DNA of 48,080 bases. It comes from Gammaproteobacteria bacterium (lineage in GTDB: Bacteria; Pseudomonadota; Gammaproteobacteria; Pseudomonadales; Azotimanducaceae). Where the stretch lies: positions 1 through 48,080 of the forward strand of contig VYFT01000003.1 of the NCBI GenBank assembly GCA_009842245.1. The letters are read 5' to 3'. The position numbers were made by a program, and so were the translations under genes. Below are positions 38,391 to 46,658 of the stretch, in pieces; the stretch's first letter is position 1, and every line of letters begins with the position of its first letter. The notes under the pieces were generated by a model, which was not told the origin of the DNA, did no database searches, and saw only the letters and a list, made by a program, of their open reading frames with translations.

Positions 38391-39980
38391 TCACATAACT
38401 TCACTTCCTGGGTATTTGCCTTTCCAATTCTCATTTTTCTGAATTTTCTCATCCTTAGTTTGACTCACGCTGTGAATTTCACCAATTTCAGCGAAATTAA
38501 AACTCAGTCCCCAAGCAACCCCCATCCGTCCATAATCTAAATCAAAGCCGGCTGTGTCCATCGATTTCGGAAGTTCGTCGGAAGGAACTAATCGCGTACC
38601 GTCGTTTGGAAGAGACTGTTTCATCCAAGGGTCGAGATCATCTACGATTGACCGGTGGAGACGGTGGTTCGCCCCTCCGCCAACGAGGTAAATAGGCAAT
38701 CTCTCTCCCGCTTTCCATCGGTCAGAATGTGGGTCTCTAAACCGCCGAGTGGAATTAATTAGCCATCTCAATGTGTGTCTACATTGTTCGACAAACGCAT
38801 CTTTCGATGTACCTTCTCTTTGATACCAGTAGTACGACTCCACTCCGAGTGGCTGTATGTTAGCAGTCATGAAGGAATATATAGGATCTTTTCCTAGTTG
38901 TGGGTTAGAGTGTAGCGTGAACGTAGTAACGTCGAGTGTCATTGCGCCAACGTCGATCATCATGTAGAGTCCGTCGGCTCTACGTTCTGATTTGGCGAAT
39001 GAGGTCATTTCTGCAGCCGCTTCAGGCACCACGGCTACACCTCGTTCTTCGGCAATGTCAATGAATGTTCCTGCGTGAATTATTTCAGGTTCACTCAGTA
39101 CCAATTCTGTGCTGTCAGCCGCTATTGGTAAACCAACGTCGGCTAATAAAAGAGCCGCGGAGACGACACGACGATACGATTCAGCAACCTTGGGTTTGTC
39201 AAAACTGTCGGTCGGCATCCCAACGTTTATTCTCCATACGGGTTCACGAGTTCGAAAGGCCTGCGCTTGATTCGTTGTCAGCCATCCCCTGACGTAACTG
39301 ATGACATAAGCCAGATACGCTGTTGCGATTTGTTCATGGTTTACTTGTTCTACTAGAGAGGTGCGAAATCGGTTGGAATTGACACTGCCCACCACCAGGT
39401 CTTGCTTGAGTGTGTCGAGAACGGTAGCATTGGCTATCGGCCACATGAATATTGATCCATCGTCTTTTAACCAGAGAATGGTGCGCCATAGGTGTGGGTT
39501 ACCAGGAACACGGCAAGGAATTGGAGCCGGGATCGCAAACGTTGGTTGCCCAGACTCATAAGGGAAGCGGGCGACCACTTTTGTTGAACTGGTTCCAAAA
39601 TCTATACCTAAATTTATGTAGAGTTTTTCAGCATCATCTTTGGTTGTGTTGTTCTCGTTAAGTTCAAGCATTTTTTCAAGCTCAGTACAGTCGAAGTCGA
39701 AGTTCGGACGCGGTGCCGGTTCACGACTGCGCATTCCGGTAGGAAAATCCCAACTTTCGAATTCCGCAATTGGTGGAAGTTCAGTTTTTGGAGGGAGTGG
39801 ACTGTCGACAGCTCGCCGAACGAGCTTCGTTGAATTCTTAGATCGTTGCCTGTGCAACGCGGCCTCAATTTTCGATTGGCTTTCTTTTCCGATTTTTTGA
39901 AGTGCTTTTCTCTTACCCCGTGACAATTTTGAACCGAGAGTGGTAGACTCATTTCTTGTATTCTTGTAGTGATTCGACAT
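38391..39980 (-). CDS. Actin/Hsp70-fold ATPase paired with a SNF2 helicase
   Basis: 529 residues. The first ~120 are basic then proline- and acid-rich, probably a flexible tail. The nucleotide-binding fold then shows phosphate-1 GIDFGTSSTK (125-134), a VVPEAAAEM connecting motif (317-325), phosphate-2 MIDVGAMTLDVT (341-352) and the adenosine motif YLVGGGANHRLH (431-442). These place it in the Hsp70/actin superfamily; no substrate-binding domain of DnaK type is present. AGGAA lies ahead of the ATG. It is 25 bp downstream of the helicase gene, so the two are co-transcribed. Its job is presumably to regulate or assemble with the helicase (inference). Confidence 0.85.
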   Translation of the reverse strand: MSNHYKNTRNESTTLGSKLSRGKRKALQKIGKESQSKIEAALHRQRSKNSTKLVRRAVDSPLPPKTELPPIAEFESWDFPTGMRSREPAPRPNFDFDCTELEKMLELNENNTTKDDAEKLYINLGIDFGTSSTKVVARFPYESGQPTFAIPAPIPCRVPGNPHLWRTILWLKDDGSIFMWPIANATVLDTLKQDLVVGSVNSNRFRTSLVEQVNHEQIATAYLAYVISYVRGWLTTNQAQAFRTREPVWRINVGMPTDSFDKPKVAESYRRVVSAALLLADVGLPIAADSTELVLSEPEIIHAGTFIDIAEERGVAVVPEAAAEMTSFAKSERRADGLYMMIDVGAMTLDVTTFTLHSNPQLGKDPIYSFMTANIQPLGVESYYWYQREGTSKDAFVEQCRHTLRWLINSTRRFRDPHSDRWKAGERLPIYLVGGGANHRLHRSIVDDLDPWMKQSLPNDGTRLVPSDELPKSMDTAGFDLDYGRMGVAWGLSFNFAEIGEIHSVSQTKDEKIQKNENWKGKYPGSEVM

Positions 39981-40005
39981 TCAGATCGTTTCCTGGTCTA
40001 TTAAA

Positions 40006-43000
40006 TTAACAGCGGACCTCGACTAATAAGAGGCTTATGTCAGCAACCTCCGGAATTGGCGATCGTTGTTGTTCAATTTCGTGTCTTCTCGCTTGGAGGA
40101 TTTTTTCTAATTTAGAGATTTGTGCGGTTCGAGCTAACACCAAGTTGCGTAAGTTGCTGGCTCTTTGGAGGTCATTAGCACTTTCGGCTGATGCTGCGTT
40201 TTGTATTAGGTCAGCCTTGATACGGTAAAGAGTTTCAAACTTTCTTTCAAAGTGTTTTTCAAGAGCACGCAGTCGTATATTCAGCCGGTCTTCTACTTCA
40301 GCTGTTGTCTGTAAGAAAAACGTTTCAAATTGTTTGTCTGCCTCCGGCAATACAACGTCACCTAGTAATGTGGCGGCTTGTTTGAACAAACGATGGCTAG
40401 AAGGGTTAACCATAGGAGGTTTGTTATCGGATACTTCGTTTGCAATAGCTTCCGCGTAGTTCGAAGAAATTAGCTCTCCTGTCTCAACATTTGCTCCAAT
40501 GTAACCTATTCGTGTGTTAGTGTGTGCGTCTGATGTGTTGTTGTTGCTACTCCACCGATTAATTGCCACGACGTACACGCCTTGATCTAACTTTCCTGTC
40601 GAATCCAATCCATCGATTACCGCCGCTATTGCTTGAGCTTCTCGGTTGGAGATGTCTTTTTGATCGATATCTACGCAAAATCTTACTAATGGATGCAACT
40701 GAGATATCTGTTCGACTCGACCCGATTTTTGTACTACCGACTCGGTGAAAACAAATCTCTGACGCGCATCGTCGGCTAATATACGTGTGCTTCCGTTGAG
40801 GTTGTGTTTTGATAAGTAGTAGGAGAGTGCACTAAAACCATCGTTCGAAAAAGAAATCTTAAACTTGTCCGAGCTAGGGGGACTGCTCTCGATTATTGTT
40901 CCGGGGAAACTTTGCTCCAAACGATCCTTCACATATACGAGAACATCTTGACGATTTAACCACCTACGGTTGTTTCTGCTCTCGTAAATACGCTCGAGGA
41001 TATAGTCCCCATGTTGAACTAAAGATCCTGCTTCAGACTCAAGTCGATCGGTTTGTTCCCGTTGAGTTTCCAACGCTTGTGCCGTTTCGTCGATTAATGC
41101 TTCCTTTTGTCGATCGGTTAATCTCGGGTCGAGAAGCTTTGTTGTCATTTCGCGAATTTGTCTACCGAGAATAGCCTCCATTTCTCCTAGAACTTTTTCG
41201 CTAGTGGTCAGGCGGTCATACAGTCGGTGAAAAATGCGACTATCTATTGTGTTGTCAAACACCAGGTTCAATACTTGAATCTTTTCACTCTTTTGTCCTA
41301 GACGATCAATACGACCTATTCTTTGTTCAAGCCGCATCGGATTCCACGGAATGTCATAGTTAACGATTGTGGAACAGAACTGCAGATCGACTCCCTCACT
41401 TCCAATTTCTGAGGATAGTAGTATTGGTGTGAGTTGGTGCTGTTCAAAACGCTCTAACACTGTCGATCTCGGTTCGGAAATACTGCCGTGAAGAAGTTCA
41501 GTTCTAATCGCATTGTCGGTTAAACGAGACTGAAGATATTTAAGCGTCGGTTTAAAGCTCGAGAAGATGATGACTTTCTTGTGCGGTTCCTTGCACCAGA
41601 GCTGATTGAGTTCATCTAATAGACTTTGAAATTTCGTGTCATTCTCTTGCAAAAGCTTAGTCAGACCTAGTTCTCTCGTCCGTTTTGCAATTTTCGTAAC
41701 AAGTGGTCGAGCGTTTGAAGTTTCCTCGTCAAGATCAGTGTCTGTCTCCTCTATTCCTTCTAGGGTACTGTTCGGTAATATGGTTGCCCAATACGCAGAT
41801 GCCGCCGCTAAACTAGATGTCAATAGACGTTGCGGCATCGACAGTAGAAATAGTTCGTTCGCGTTTTTCGACTCGGCGTATTCGTTAACGACTGCGGATA
41901 TTTCTTCATAGAAACGCTGTTCGTACTCGTTCATCGTGAATGTGGGAGTCGACGGATCACGAAAAACGCGTTTCAATTTAACATCACGTCTTCTTGTTCT
42001 GTTAACGTAGTTCGCAAGTTGATTGACATGTTCGAGACGCACAGCTAACTCTGATCGTAGAGTAGTATCCAAGGGTTGAGAGTTCAATCTTGACAATATT
42101 TGCCCCAAGGTTTTGCTTTCGCATAGCAGTTCATGTTGTTGGGCTTGGACAAGGTGCTCTTCGATATCCTGTTTGGTACCCTTTTTAAGAAGAAGATCGC
42201 GAGCTTTAACGAGTGGTGCATTAACGTCAATGAGTTCATTAAGTGTATTTGCATATTCAAACGTATCGGGGTCAACCATCTTCAAAATAGAATGGAGATC
42301 TCGGTTCTGAAGATGGATTGGGGTCGCGGAAAGAAAAAGTCTATGACTCGATACTCCGCTGGTTAAGTTCCCTATAGCGTTTAGCATTGTGGAAGGGTTT
42401 CGCATGTGATGAGCTTCGTCAAAGACTAAGAGATCAACCAATGGTTCCCCATCGCTTTCGTCGGAAAGAAATCGTGCGAGTTCGACCCTAACTCCCTGTT
42501 TATCTCTCTCTGTTTCCTCGAGTTTGTCCCACCCTCGTGGTGGGCGAAGTCCTTGCATGCTACAAACCAGTGCAAAGCCTGCTCCAGTCTCCTTCGAGCG
42601 ACGCAAAGTTTTTAGCAATGTACTTGCGTTCGCCAACTGCACATCTACACCAAATTTACTTCCTAGTTCGAGTTGCCACTTTTCGCACAGAGTCTTTGGA
42701 CAAGCTACTAGTAGGCGATTGCAATCGTGTCTAGCTCGAAGTTCAGTCCAAATTAGCCCCGCTTCGATTGTCTTTCCGAGACCTACTTCATCTGCGATTA
42801 GCAGGGAATCGGTCGGTGATTCCATTAGTTTGATAACTGGCTTAAACTGGTGAGGGTAGAAGTCTGTCTCGGTTGCTTCCATGCTATAAACAACCTCGCT
42901 GAGTCGACCACTTACTCGGAGTCGTGTTAACGTACGTCGGAGCCAGTCAGGACTGACAAATTTACCGTTCACAAAACGATCATAACAACTCTCGCCGTTC

Positions 43001-43167
43001 TCTGGAACATGCTCAAGTGCTGAATACGGTAACCAGGACATCTGACCATCAGAAAATCGCACGGTAACCATCCGTTGTCCTGCGATGTTCTTCTCTGCGT
43101 CTTGTAGAACTCCAGCACGTACGGGATCGCGCTTCAAACGAACAAGGTCACCCGGTTCTAGTTGCAT
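40006..43167 (-). CDS. RapA/SNF2-type superfamily 2 helicase
   Basis: 1053 residues. The N-terminal ~50 residues form a small beta domain (GDLVRLKRDPVRAGVL...VTVRFSDGQMSWLP) like the Tudor/KOW-like start of RapA relatives. Helicase lobe 1 has Walker A DEVGLGKTIEAGLIW from 126 and the DEAH box at 250-253; lobe 2 has LHGSISEPRSTVLERF, EIGSEGVDLQ and motif VI QRIGRIDRLGQ near 613-623. The last ~350 residues end in a long coiled coil (ALEKHFERKFETLYRIK onwards). SNF2 proteins translocate on double-stranded DNA and remodel bound protein. The ATG has no strong ribosome-binding site. It is operonic with the actin/Hsp70-like ATPase and lacks a nuclease or methylase domain. Confidence 0.9.
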   Translation of the reverse strand: MQLEPGDLVRLKRDPVRAGVLQDAEKNIAGQRMVTVRFSDGQMSWLPYSALEHVPENGESCYDRFVNGKFVSPDWLRRTLTRLRVSGRLSEVVYSMEATETDFYPHQFKPVIKLMESPTDSLLIADEVGLGKTIEAGLIWTELRARHDCNRLLVACPKTLCEKWQLELGSKFGVDVQLANASTLLKTLRRSKETGAGFALVCSMQGLRPPRGWDKLEETERDKQGVRVELARFLSDESDGEPLVDLLVFDEAHHMRNPSTMLNAIGNLTSGVSSHRLFLSATPIHLQNRDLHSILKMVDPDTFEYANTLNELIDVNAPLVKARDLLLKKGTKQDIEEHLVQAQQHELLCESKTLGQILSRLNSQPLDTTLRSELAVRLEHVNQLANYVNRTRRRDVKLKRVFRDPSTPTFTMNEYEQRFYEEISAVVNEYAESKNANELFLLSMPQRLLTSSLAAASAYWATILPNSTLEGIEETDTDLDEETSNARPLVTKIAKRTRELGLTKLLQENDTKFQSLLDELNQLWCKEPHKKVIIFSSFKPTLKYLQSRLTDNAIRTELLHGSISEPRSTVLERFEQHQLTPILLSSEIGSEGVDLQFCSTIVNYDIPWNPMRLEQRIGRIDRLGQKSEKIQVLNLVFDNTIDSRIFHRLYDRLTTSEKVLGEMEAILGRQIREMTTKLLDPRLTDRQKEALIDETAQALETQREQTDRLESEAGSLVQHGDYILERIYESRNNRRWLNRQDVLVYVKDRLEQSFPGTIIESSPPSSDKFKISFSNDGFSALSYYLSKHNLNGSTRILADDARQRFVFTESVVQKSGRVEQISQLHPLVRFCVDIDQKDISNREAQAIAAVIDGLDSTGKLDQGVYVVAINRWSSNNNTSDAHTNTRIGYIGANVETGELISSNYAEAIANEVSDNKPPMVNPSSHRLFKQAATLLGDVVLPEADKQFETFFLQTTAEVEDRLNIRLRALEKHFERKFETLYRIKADLIQNAASAESANDLQRASNLRNLVLARTAQISKLEKILQARRHEIEQQRSPIPEVADISLLLVEVRC

Positions 43168-43479
43168 CTAGTTACTGATTGCTGACGAGAAAATACACTT
43201 TCTCAGAATTACAGTCACCACTGTTTGATGAGTACACGAGACTAGAGAGTGTTGGGGAGTGAATTTCACAGGAAGATCGCAGTTCTAGTTCTTAAATGTC
43301 GAGAACAGATTGCACGATTCAATTTCAGCATGAACTTTTCTCCATGCTGAGGCTCTCCGTTTAGAAGCAGTTCCGCAACAAGATGATCCAGTACCAGTGC
43401 AGCCATGAAACATCCCTAGACTCCCGATACAAAAAGTATTTTTCGATACAGGCGCGCGGGACACTGCGCACTCTTTGGC
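43168..43479. other. Gene-free stretch with a small hairpin
   Basis: About 310 bp between the Cas2-like gene and the helicase, all transcription being on the minus strand. It contains a perfect 8-bp inverted repeat, TCAGCATG (43325-43332) and CATGCTGA (43343-43350). This may end the Cas2-like transcript or sit in a shared leader; no T run is attached. Confidence 0.45.
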
Positions 43480-43740
43480 TCAATTGAGTTTTGTCCAACT
43501 ACACTTGGAGCGGTACTCAGATATTTGAGCAACGTAATAGGTATCGCCATTTTTGAGATCTAGGAATGAGTTCATTTGAGACTGAAGTTGCATGGGTGAA
43601 AGTTCAGAATCCAAGCGGAGGATTGTTGGACAAACATTGTGTCTCCACGCGTTTCCTAGACTGGAAATCTGATTTTCTACGCTAACGTATCCCAACCAGT
43701 TGTGGTTTTTAAGAGTGTAGTGAAGAATGTACCGGTTCAT
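43480..43740 (-). CDS. Orphan Cas2/SinR-like small protein
   Basis: 86 residues from the ATG at 43740 with GAAGGA 7 nt upstream; an in-frame TTG five codons earlier overlaps that ribosome-binding site. The pattern is that of the SinR/Cas2-like ferredoxin fold: strand NRYILHYTL, helix, a SLGNAWRHNVCPTILRL block (usually LG.WWH...TW.I), a helix led by LSPMQLQSQM, then strand DTYYVAQIS. Cas2 proper is a CRISPR adaptation subunit or nuclease; SinR-like relatives occur without CRISPR and have unknown roles. There is no Cas1 and no repeat array here. It sits upstream of the SNF2-ATPase operon, on the same strand, 312 bp away. Confidence 0.6.
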   Translation of the reverse strand: MNRYILHYTLKNHNWLGYVSVENQISSLGNAWRHNVCPTILRLDSELSPMQLQSQMNSFLDLKNGDTYYVAQISEYRSKCSWTKLN

Positions 43741-43780
43741 TAAACTGTCCTTCAAGTCGTTTTGTTCTCAGATTCAATTT

Positions 43781-43831
43781 ACCTAATCCAAGTTAATCAT
43801 TCCTTTAACAAGTTGTTTGGTTGGATTAGGT
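43781..43831. promoter_or_regulatory. Perfect 11-bp inverted repeat upstream of the Cas2-like gene
   Basis: ACCTAATCCAA (43781-43791) and TTGGATTAGGT (43821-43831) are perfect inverted copies with a 29-nt spacer, which itself holds GTTAA and TTAAC. The near arm is 40 bp before the Cas2-like start codon. It fits a paired operator site or a cruciform in the leader. Confidence 0.55.
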
Positions 43832-44250
43832 CAAGAAATAACTACAGTGATTTCACGCTCATCTTTTCATTTTGTAGTACATCTAGGAGGGTTATTTTAG
43901 ACTGCGCTGATTCATTTCAGCGCTGATTGAAATCTTCATAGATTAGAGCACTACTTCAGTCTGATAATGAGTTTTCATTCGCCGAATTTATTCCCAAAGT
44001 AAAGGTGTCTGAGAGCTTTTTGGAACAAGATCCGCAGTACGCGCTAAACCTCCGACACGCGAACTACGTGCTCTAAGTCGTCATCGGACACCTCCAGTAG
44101 GTCATCGAACGGTTGGAGAATTGTTTGTTCATCGACCCCAGTAATGTGTTCGAGCTGGTAGCCACTGATGTAACGAAAAATCTGGTTGCCGTTTGTGAGT
44201 GATCGGAAGACTTAGAGCGGTTGAAAAGAGTGTTTTCGTAGATTCGTACT
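43832..44250. other. Gene-poor stretch with a hairpin and an open fragment
   Basis: It contains a perfect 7-bp hairpin (GCGCTGA at 43914-43920, TCAGCGC at 43927-43933). On the minus strand, 44044-44211 is open for 55 codons without a start and translates to a protein-like sequence including YISGYQLEHITGVDEQT; it may be a gene remnant. No family recognised. Confidence 0.35.
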
Positions 44251-44613
44251 ATGGAACTTCGCACTAGGACGCCACCCGTACAGACAGGGCTCTACGGTTC
44301 GCGAATGCATGATCCTGCGATGCTCGAAGACCCCAGGTACAACTTCATTTGCGACGTTAATGGGTTCGAGCGCGTTTATTACTCGCGCCTTGGCGCGGTA
44401 ATTGTCAACTTGGGCATGCCGTTGAAAGAAACTCTCACGGTCGATGAGCAGTTGACGCTTCTGAGTGAGGAAAACCGCAAGAAGGTGATCAATCGGTATG
44501 GTACGGGAAACATCATTTTGGATGCGATCGAAAGACAATATGGTAAGCCCACTCCAACAGAATTGCGCAAGTATTGGCGCACGGATCAGAAGCCGGCTGA
44601 GGAACTAGTTTAG
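44251..44613 (+). CDS. Unknown protein, atypical composition
   Basis: 120 residues from ATG without a clear ribosome-binding site. Codon third positions are richer in G and C than in neighbouring genes (many cgc, acg, ttg, gag), hinting at foreign origin. There is no signal peptide or membrane segment. The C-terminal half is helical and charged (SEENRKKVINRYGTG, ELRKYWRTDQK). I recognise no family. A minus-strand frame of 108 codons overlaps it, but this frame has the more natural residue order. The lack of upstream signals may mean a truncated gene. Confidence 0.45.
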   Translation: MELRTRTPPVQTGLYGSRMHDPAMLEDPRYNFICDVNGFERVYYSRLGAVIVNLGMPLKETLTVDEQLTLLSEENRKKVINRYGTGNIILDAIERQYGKPTPTELRKYWRTDQKPAEELV

Positions 44614-44872
44614 CCAGTACCTCGTCAACTCCTTTGAAGTCTATCAGAGCAAACTCAGAATTGGCTGGAAGTAGAAATTGACGTTCGAGTTCAAATCTCA
44701 CATTTCGCTTGAGATGTTCACCTGTCGCATCCCATAGTGCTCGGTCTAATCTTTGCGCATTGTGCCGAGCCTCAGTTAAAAGATTCGTACAGTGGTAGAC
44801 ATTAGTAACGAATTCATAGTTACTCTGTCTCAGGCATCTTCGACACAGGCGGGCAGTTAAGACGCGAGTGAA
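44513..44872 (-). pseudogene. Minus-strand coding remnant without a start
   Basis: This frame is open for 119 codons and reads like protein: LCRRCLRQSNYEFVTNVYH (a CxxC pair), EARHNAQRLDRALW, then RFELERQFLLPANSEFALID. It has no ATG; the only GTG in a usable place is at 44701, deep in the frame. Its 3' end runs antisense into the 44251 gene, so one of the two has probably lost its original end by deletion. Family not recognised. Confidence 0.35.
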
Positions 44873-44943
44873 TTAGAGCGTATCGGTTCGGCAATCCAGT
44901 TTCCACTACCAAATGGAGCTACCCGTGAGTATCGTTATGTAGG

Positions 44944-44970
44944 TTTTGTGATGATATAGACATCACAAAA
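44944..44970. terminator. Perfect 10-bp hairpin with T tract
   Basis: TTTTGTGATG, a 7-nt loop, CATCACAAAA, followed on the plus strand by TTTTTCG. Two G-T pairs and an A-T pair extend the stem. The form is that of a terminator or an operator; no intact gene ends just before it, supporting the view that this patch is debris of former genes. Confidence 0.5.
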
Positions 44971-45022
44971 TTTTTCGCGATTTGAATTGAATGAAGCTCT
45001 GCCGGTGTCGTATGAAGTCGCT

Positions 45023-45230
45023 TCAGTTTGATAGACCGCTTGTTTGAGATTTGCTGTAGAAATTGGTTTACCAGGTACCACCGTACATGAGCTTCTGGGG
45101 ACTGATTAATCCAGTGCTGAGCGCATTCAGTGAGGATTGTAAAACCCTTAGGGGTAGGAAAGACTCCCGTTTGACTTCTGTACGAGTGCTAGACCATGGT
45201 CGCAGTCGATGTCCGATCAAATTGATTTTC
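45023..45230. mobile_element. Possible degraded IS-derived mini-element
   Basis: The left end TCAGTTTGATAGAC (45023) matches the IS end motif of 16945 and 46494 with one change. The right end near 45208-45230 (GATGTCCGATCAAATTGA) is a rough inverted version of it. No transposase frame lies in the roughly 210 bp between. Degenerate, so only tentative. Confidence 0.25.
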
Positions 45231-45272
45231 AAGAGAGTCGCCTAGTCTTTACTGCTCTTCAACTTGGCGGGG

Positions 45273-46217
45273 TTAATTCTTGGCTCGAGTTTCTTTAAAG
45301 CCCTCGATCACAACATCTTCGATATTAGACCCAAATTTGGTGCCGTCTATTACCTTGGGTAGTTTACGACGTGTTGCACGGTGAAGAGGATGCGGAAAAT
45401 ATGCAATACCCGACAACCCTTGTTCGACACTAGGCAAAATTTTCTTGATACCGCTCCATCCCGATAGCCAGATTCTTGGAGAGTCGGTTTGATGGGGGTG
45501 TTGAATTACGATAGAAGGTTCAAATCGCTCAGCTTCGCTTCGCATATTCTTAATACGGATTCGCCGATTCATTCCTAATCTCTTGTTTTCAGGAATCCTA
45601 GGGTTAAACATATTTAGGTCATGACATCCCAAAACGAGGATCCGTAATCCATCAACTGTAACACAATGCGTACTCAAATCGACGACATGAACAAGGGAGT
45701 GTTGTTGCTCGTCTGTTGGGTAAGATTTTCCCGTCCACGCTACTATTGAAGCTCTCCTGCCAGTGAGTTTGAGAACGGCTACAAGTTCGATGTGAGGGCG
45801 TTTTATTGCCTTTTTTCCAATCTTGTCGTCCCTTATGTGCTTGAGATCTATACCGATGGTTAAGTATCTCGTTCGTTTTGCGAGAACCCTGATTGCTTCT
45901 TCGGAGAGGACACGACGAATGCATTTTTCTCCATATCCCTTCAACACTTCGAAGCTGCTATTATCGGATATCCATCCCGTATTTATCGCGTCTAGATCGA
46001 TTGGGAACTGGTGAAGTATGAATCCTCCTGGCAAAACCGTGAAATCGACTCTTTGTACTCCACTCGGCCAATCTTTATGAAGAGCTCTCACGATCAACGT
46101 ACGGGCTGCAGAAATGTTATCACCTCGTGTGTCTCGACGTTGTAATCGACCATTGACACACAACCTGACGATGCTAGCAGTTTCTGGTTTAACTCTAGAG
46201 TTTATTGGGGTTTCCAT
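45273..46217 (-). CDS. Protein of unknown function
   Basis: 314 residues from the ATG at 46217, chosen because GGAG lies 9 nt upstream; the open frame continues 18 codons further. There is no signal peptide or membrane segment, so cytosolic. Features: a basic N-terminal third (ARTLIVRALHKDW), a central beta-rich stretch with LVHVVDLSTHCVTVDGLRILVLGCHDLNMFNPR, then IVIQHPHQTDSPRIWLSGW. The spaced His/Asp/Asn residues (VDLS, GCHDLN, QHPHQ) recall a metal- or nucleotide-binding enzyme core, for example a calcineurin-like phosphoesterase, but the order does not match a family I can name. It is a single gene flanked by IS-end fragments. Confidence 0.65.
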   Translation of the reverse strand: METPINSRVKPETASIVRLCVNGRLQRRDTRGDNISAARTLIVRALHKDWPSGVQRVDFTVLPGGFILHQFPIDLDAINTGWISDNSSFEVLKGYGEKCIRRVLSEEAIRVLAKRTRYLTIGIDLKHIRDDKIGKKAIKRPHIELVAVLKLTGRRASIVAWTGKSYPTDEQQHSLVHVVDLSTHCVTVDGLRILVLGCHDLNMFNPRIPENKRLGMNRRIRIKNMRSEAERFEPSIVIQHPHQTDSPRIWLSGWSGIKKILPSVEQGLSGIAYFPHPLHRATRRKLPKVIDGTKFGSNIEDVVIEGFKETRAKN

Positions 46218-46658
46218 TCTATTGGTCTCCAACCGATTTCCATTACAACTTCCATGGTAGCGTCTGAGCACGTCTTTGGGAAAACTGCATAGTCACTCTT
46301 TGATCAACAAACTGCACCGTTTGCCCTCTCATGGAGAGCCCCGACACGATTCGTACTCGATTTCTATTCGTAGGCTTCCAACAAACCAAGGCTAATCCAT
46401 ACTAAAGCACTGTTTCGATCTGTCGCTGTTTAGGTTCCTTTGTTAAGAAAGTTTTCATGTTCTAAATTGAAAATTAAACCCTGTGAAGTTGCCTCAGTTT
46501 GATGGACACCAACAATAAGAAACTTAATTCCATTTGCAGGTACCGATTTACCATATTAGATCCGGTTATTTTTCAAAATTTAGCAACGCTTCAGGGATCA
46601 AACATGCATCCAACCACCGATTATTAGAAACACAGCACTACGACATGGCGATGCAACC
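46218..46658. other. Gene-free stretch with IS end motif
   Basis: About 440 bp between two minus-strand genes. Apart from the IS end motif at 46494-46515 I see no coding frame or clear hairpin. It must include the promoter for the 46217 gene. Confidence 0.45.
46494..46515. repeat. IS end motif, copy 2
   Basis: Identical over 22 bp to 16945-16966 (starts TCAGTTTGATGG, ends CACCAACAA). No transposase sequence follows, so it is a solo end left by a deletion or a former insertion. Confidence 0.6.

Noticed and set aside
43480-43831. Possible CRISPR locus because of the Cas2-like protein
   Set aside because: No Cas1, no other cas gene and no regularly spaced direct repeats anywhere in the window.
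44212-44538. Minus-strand 108-codon frame antisense to the 44251 gene
   Set aside because: It overlaps the plus-strand frame almost fully; the plus frame has more natural amino-acid order and codon third positions. Not fully excluded.
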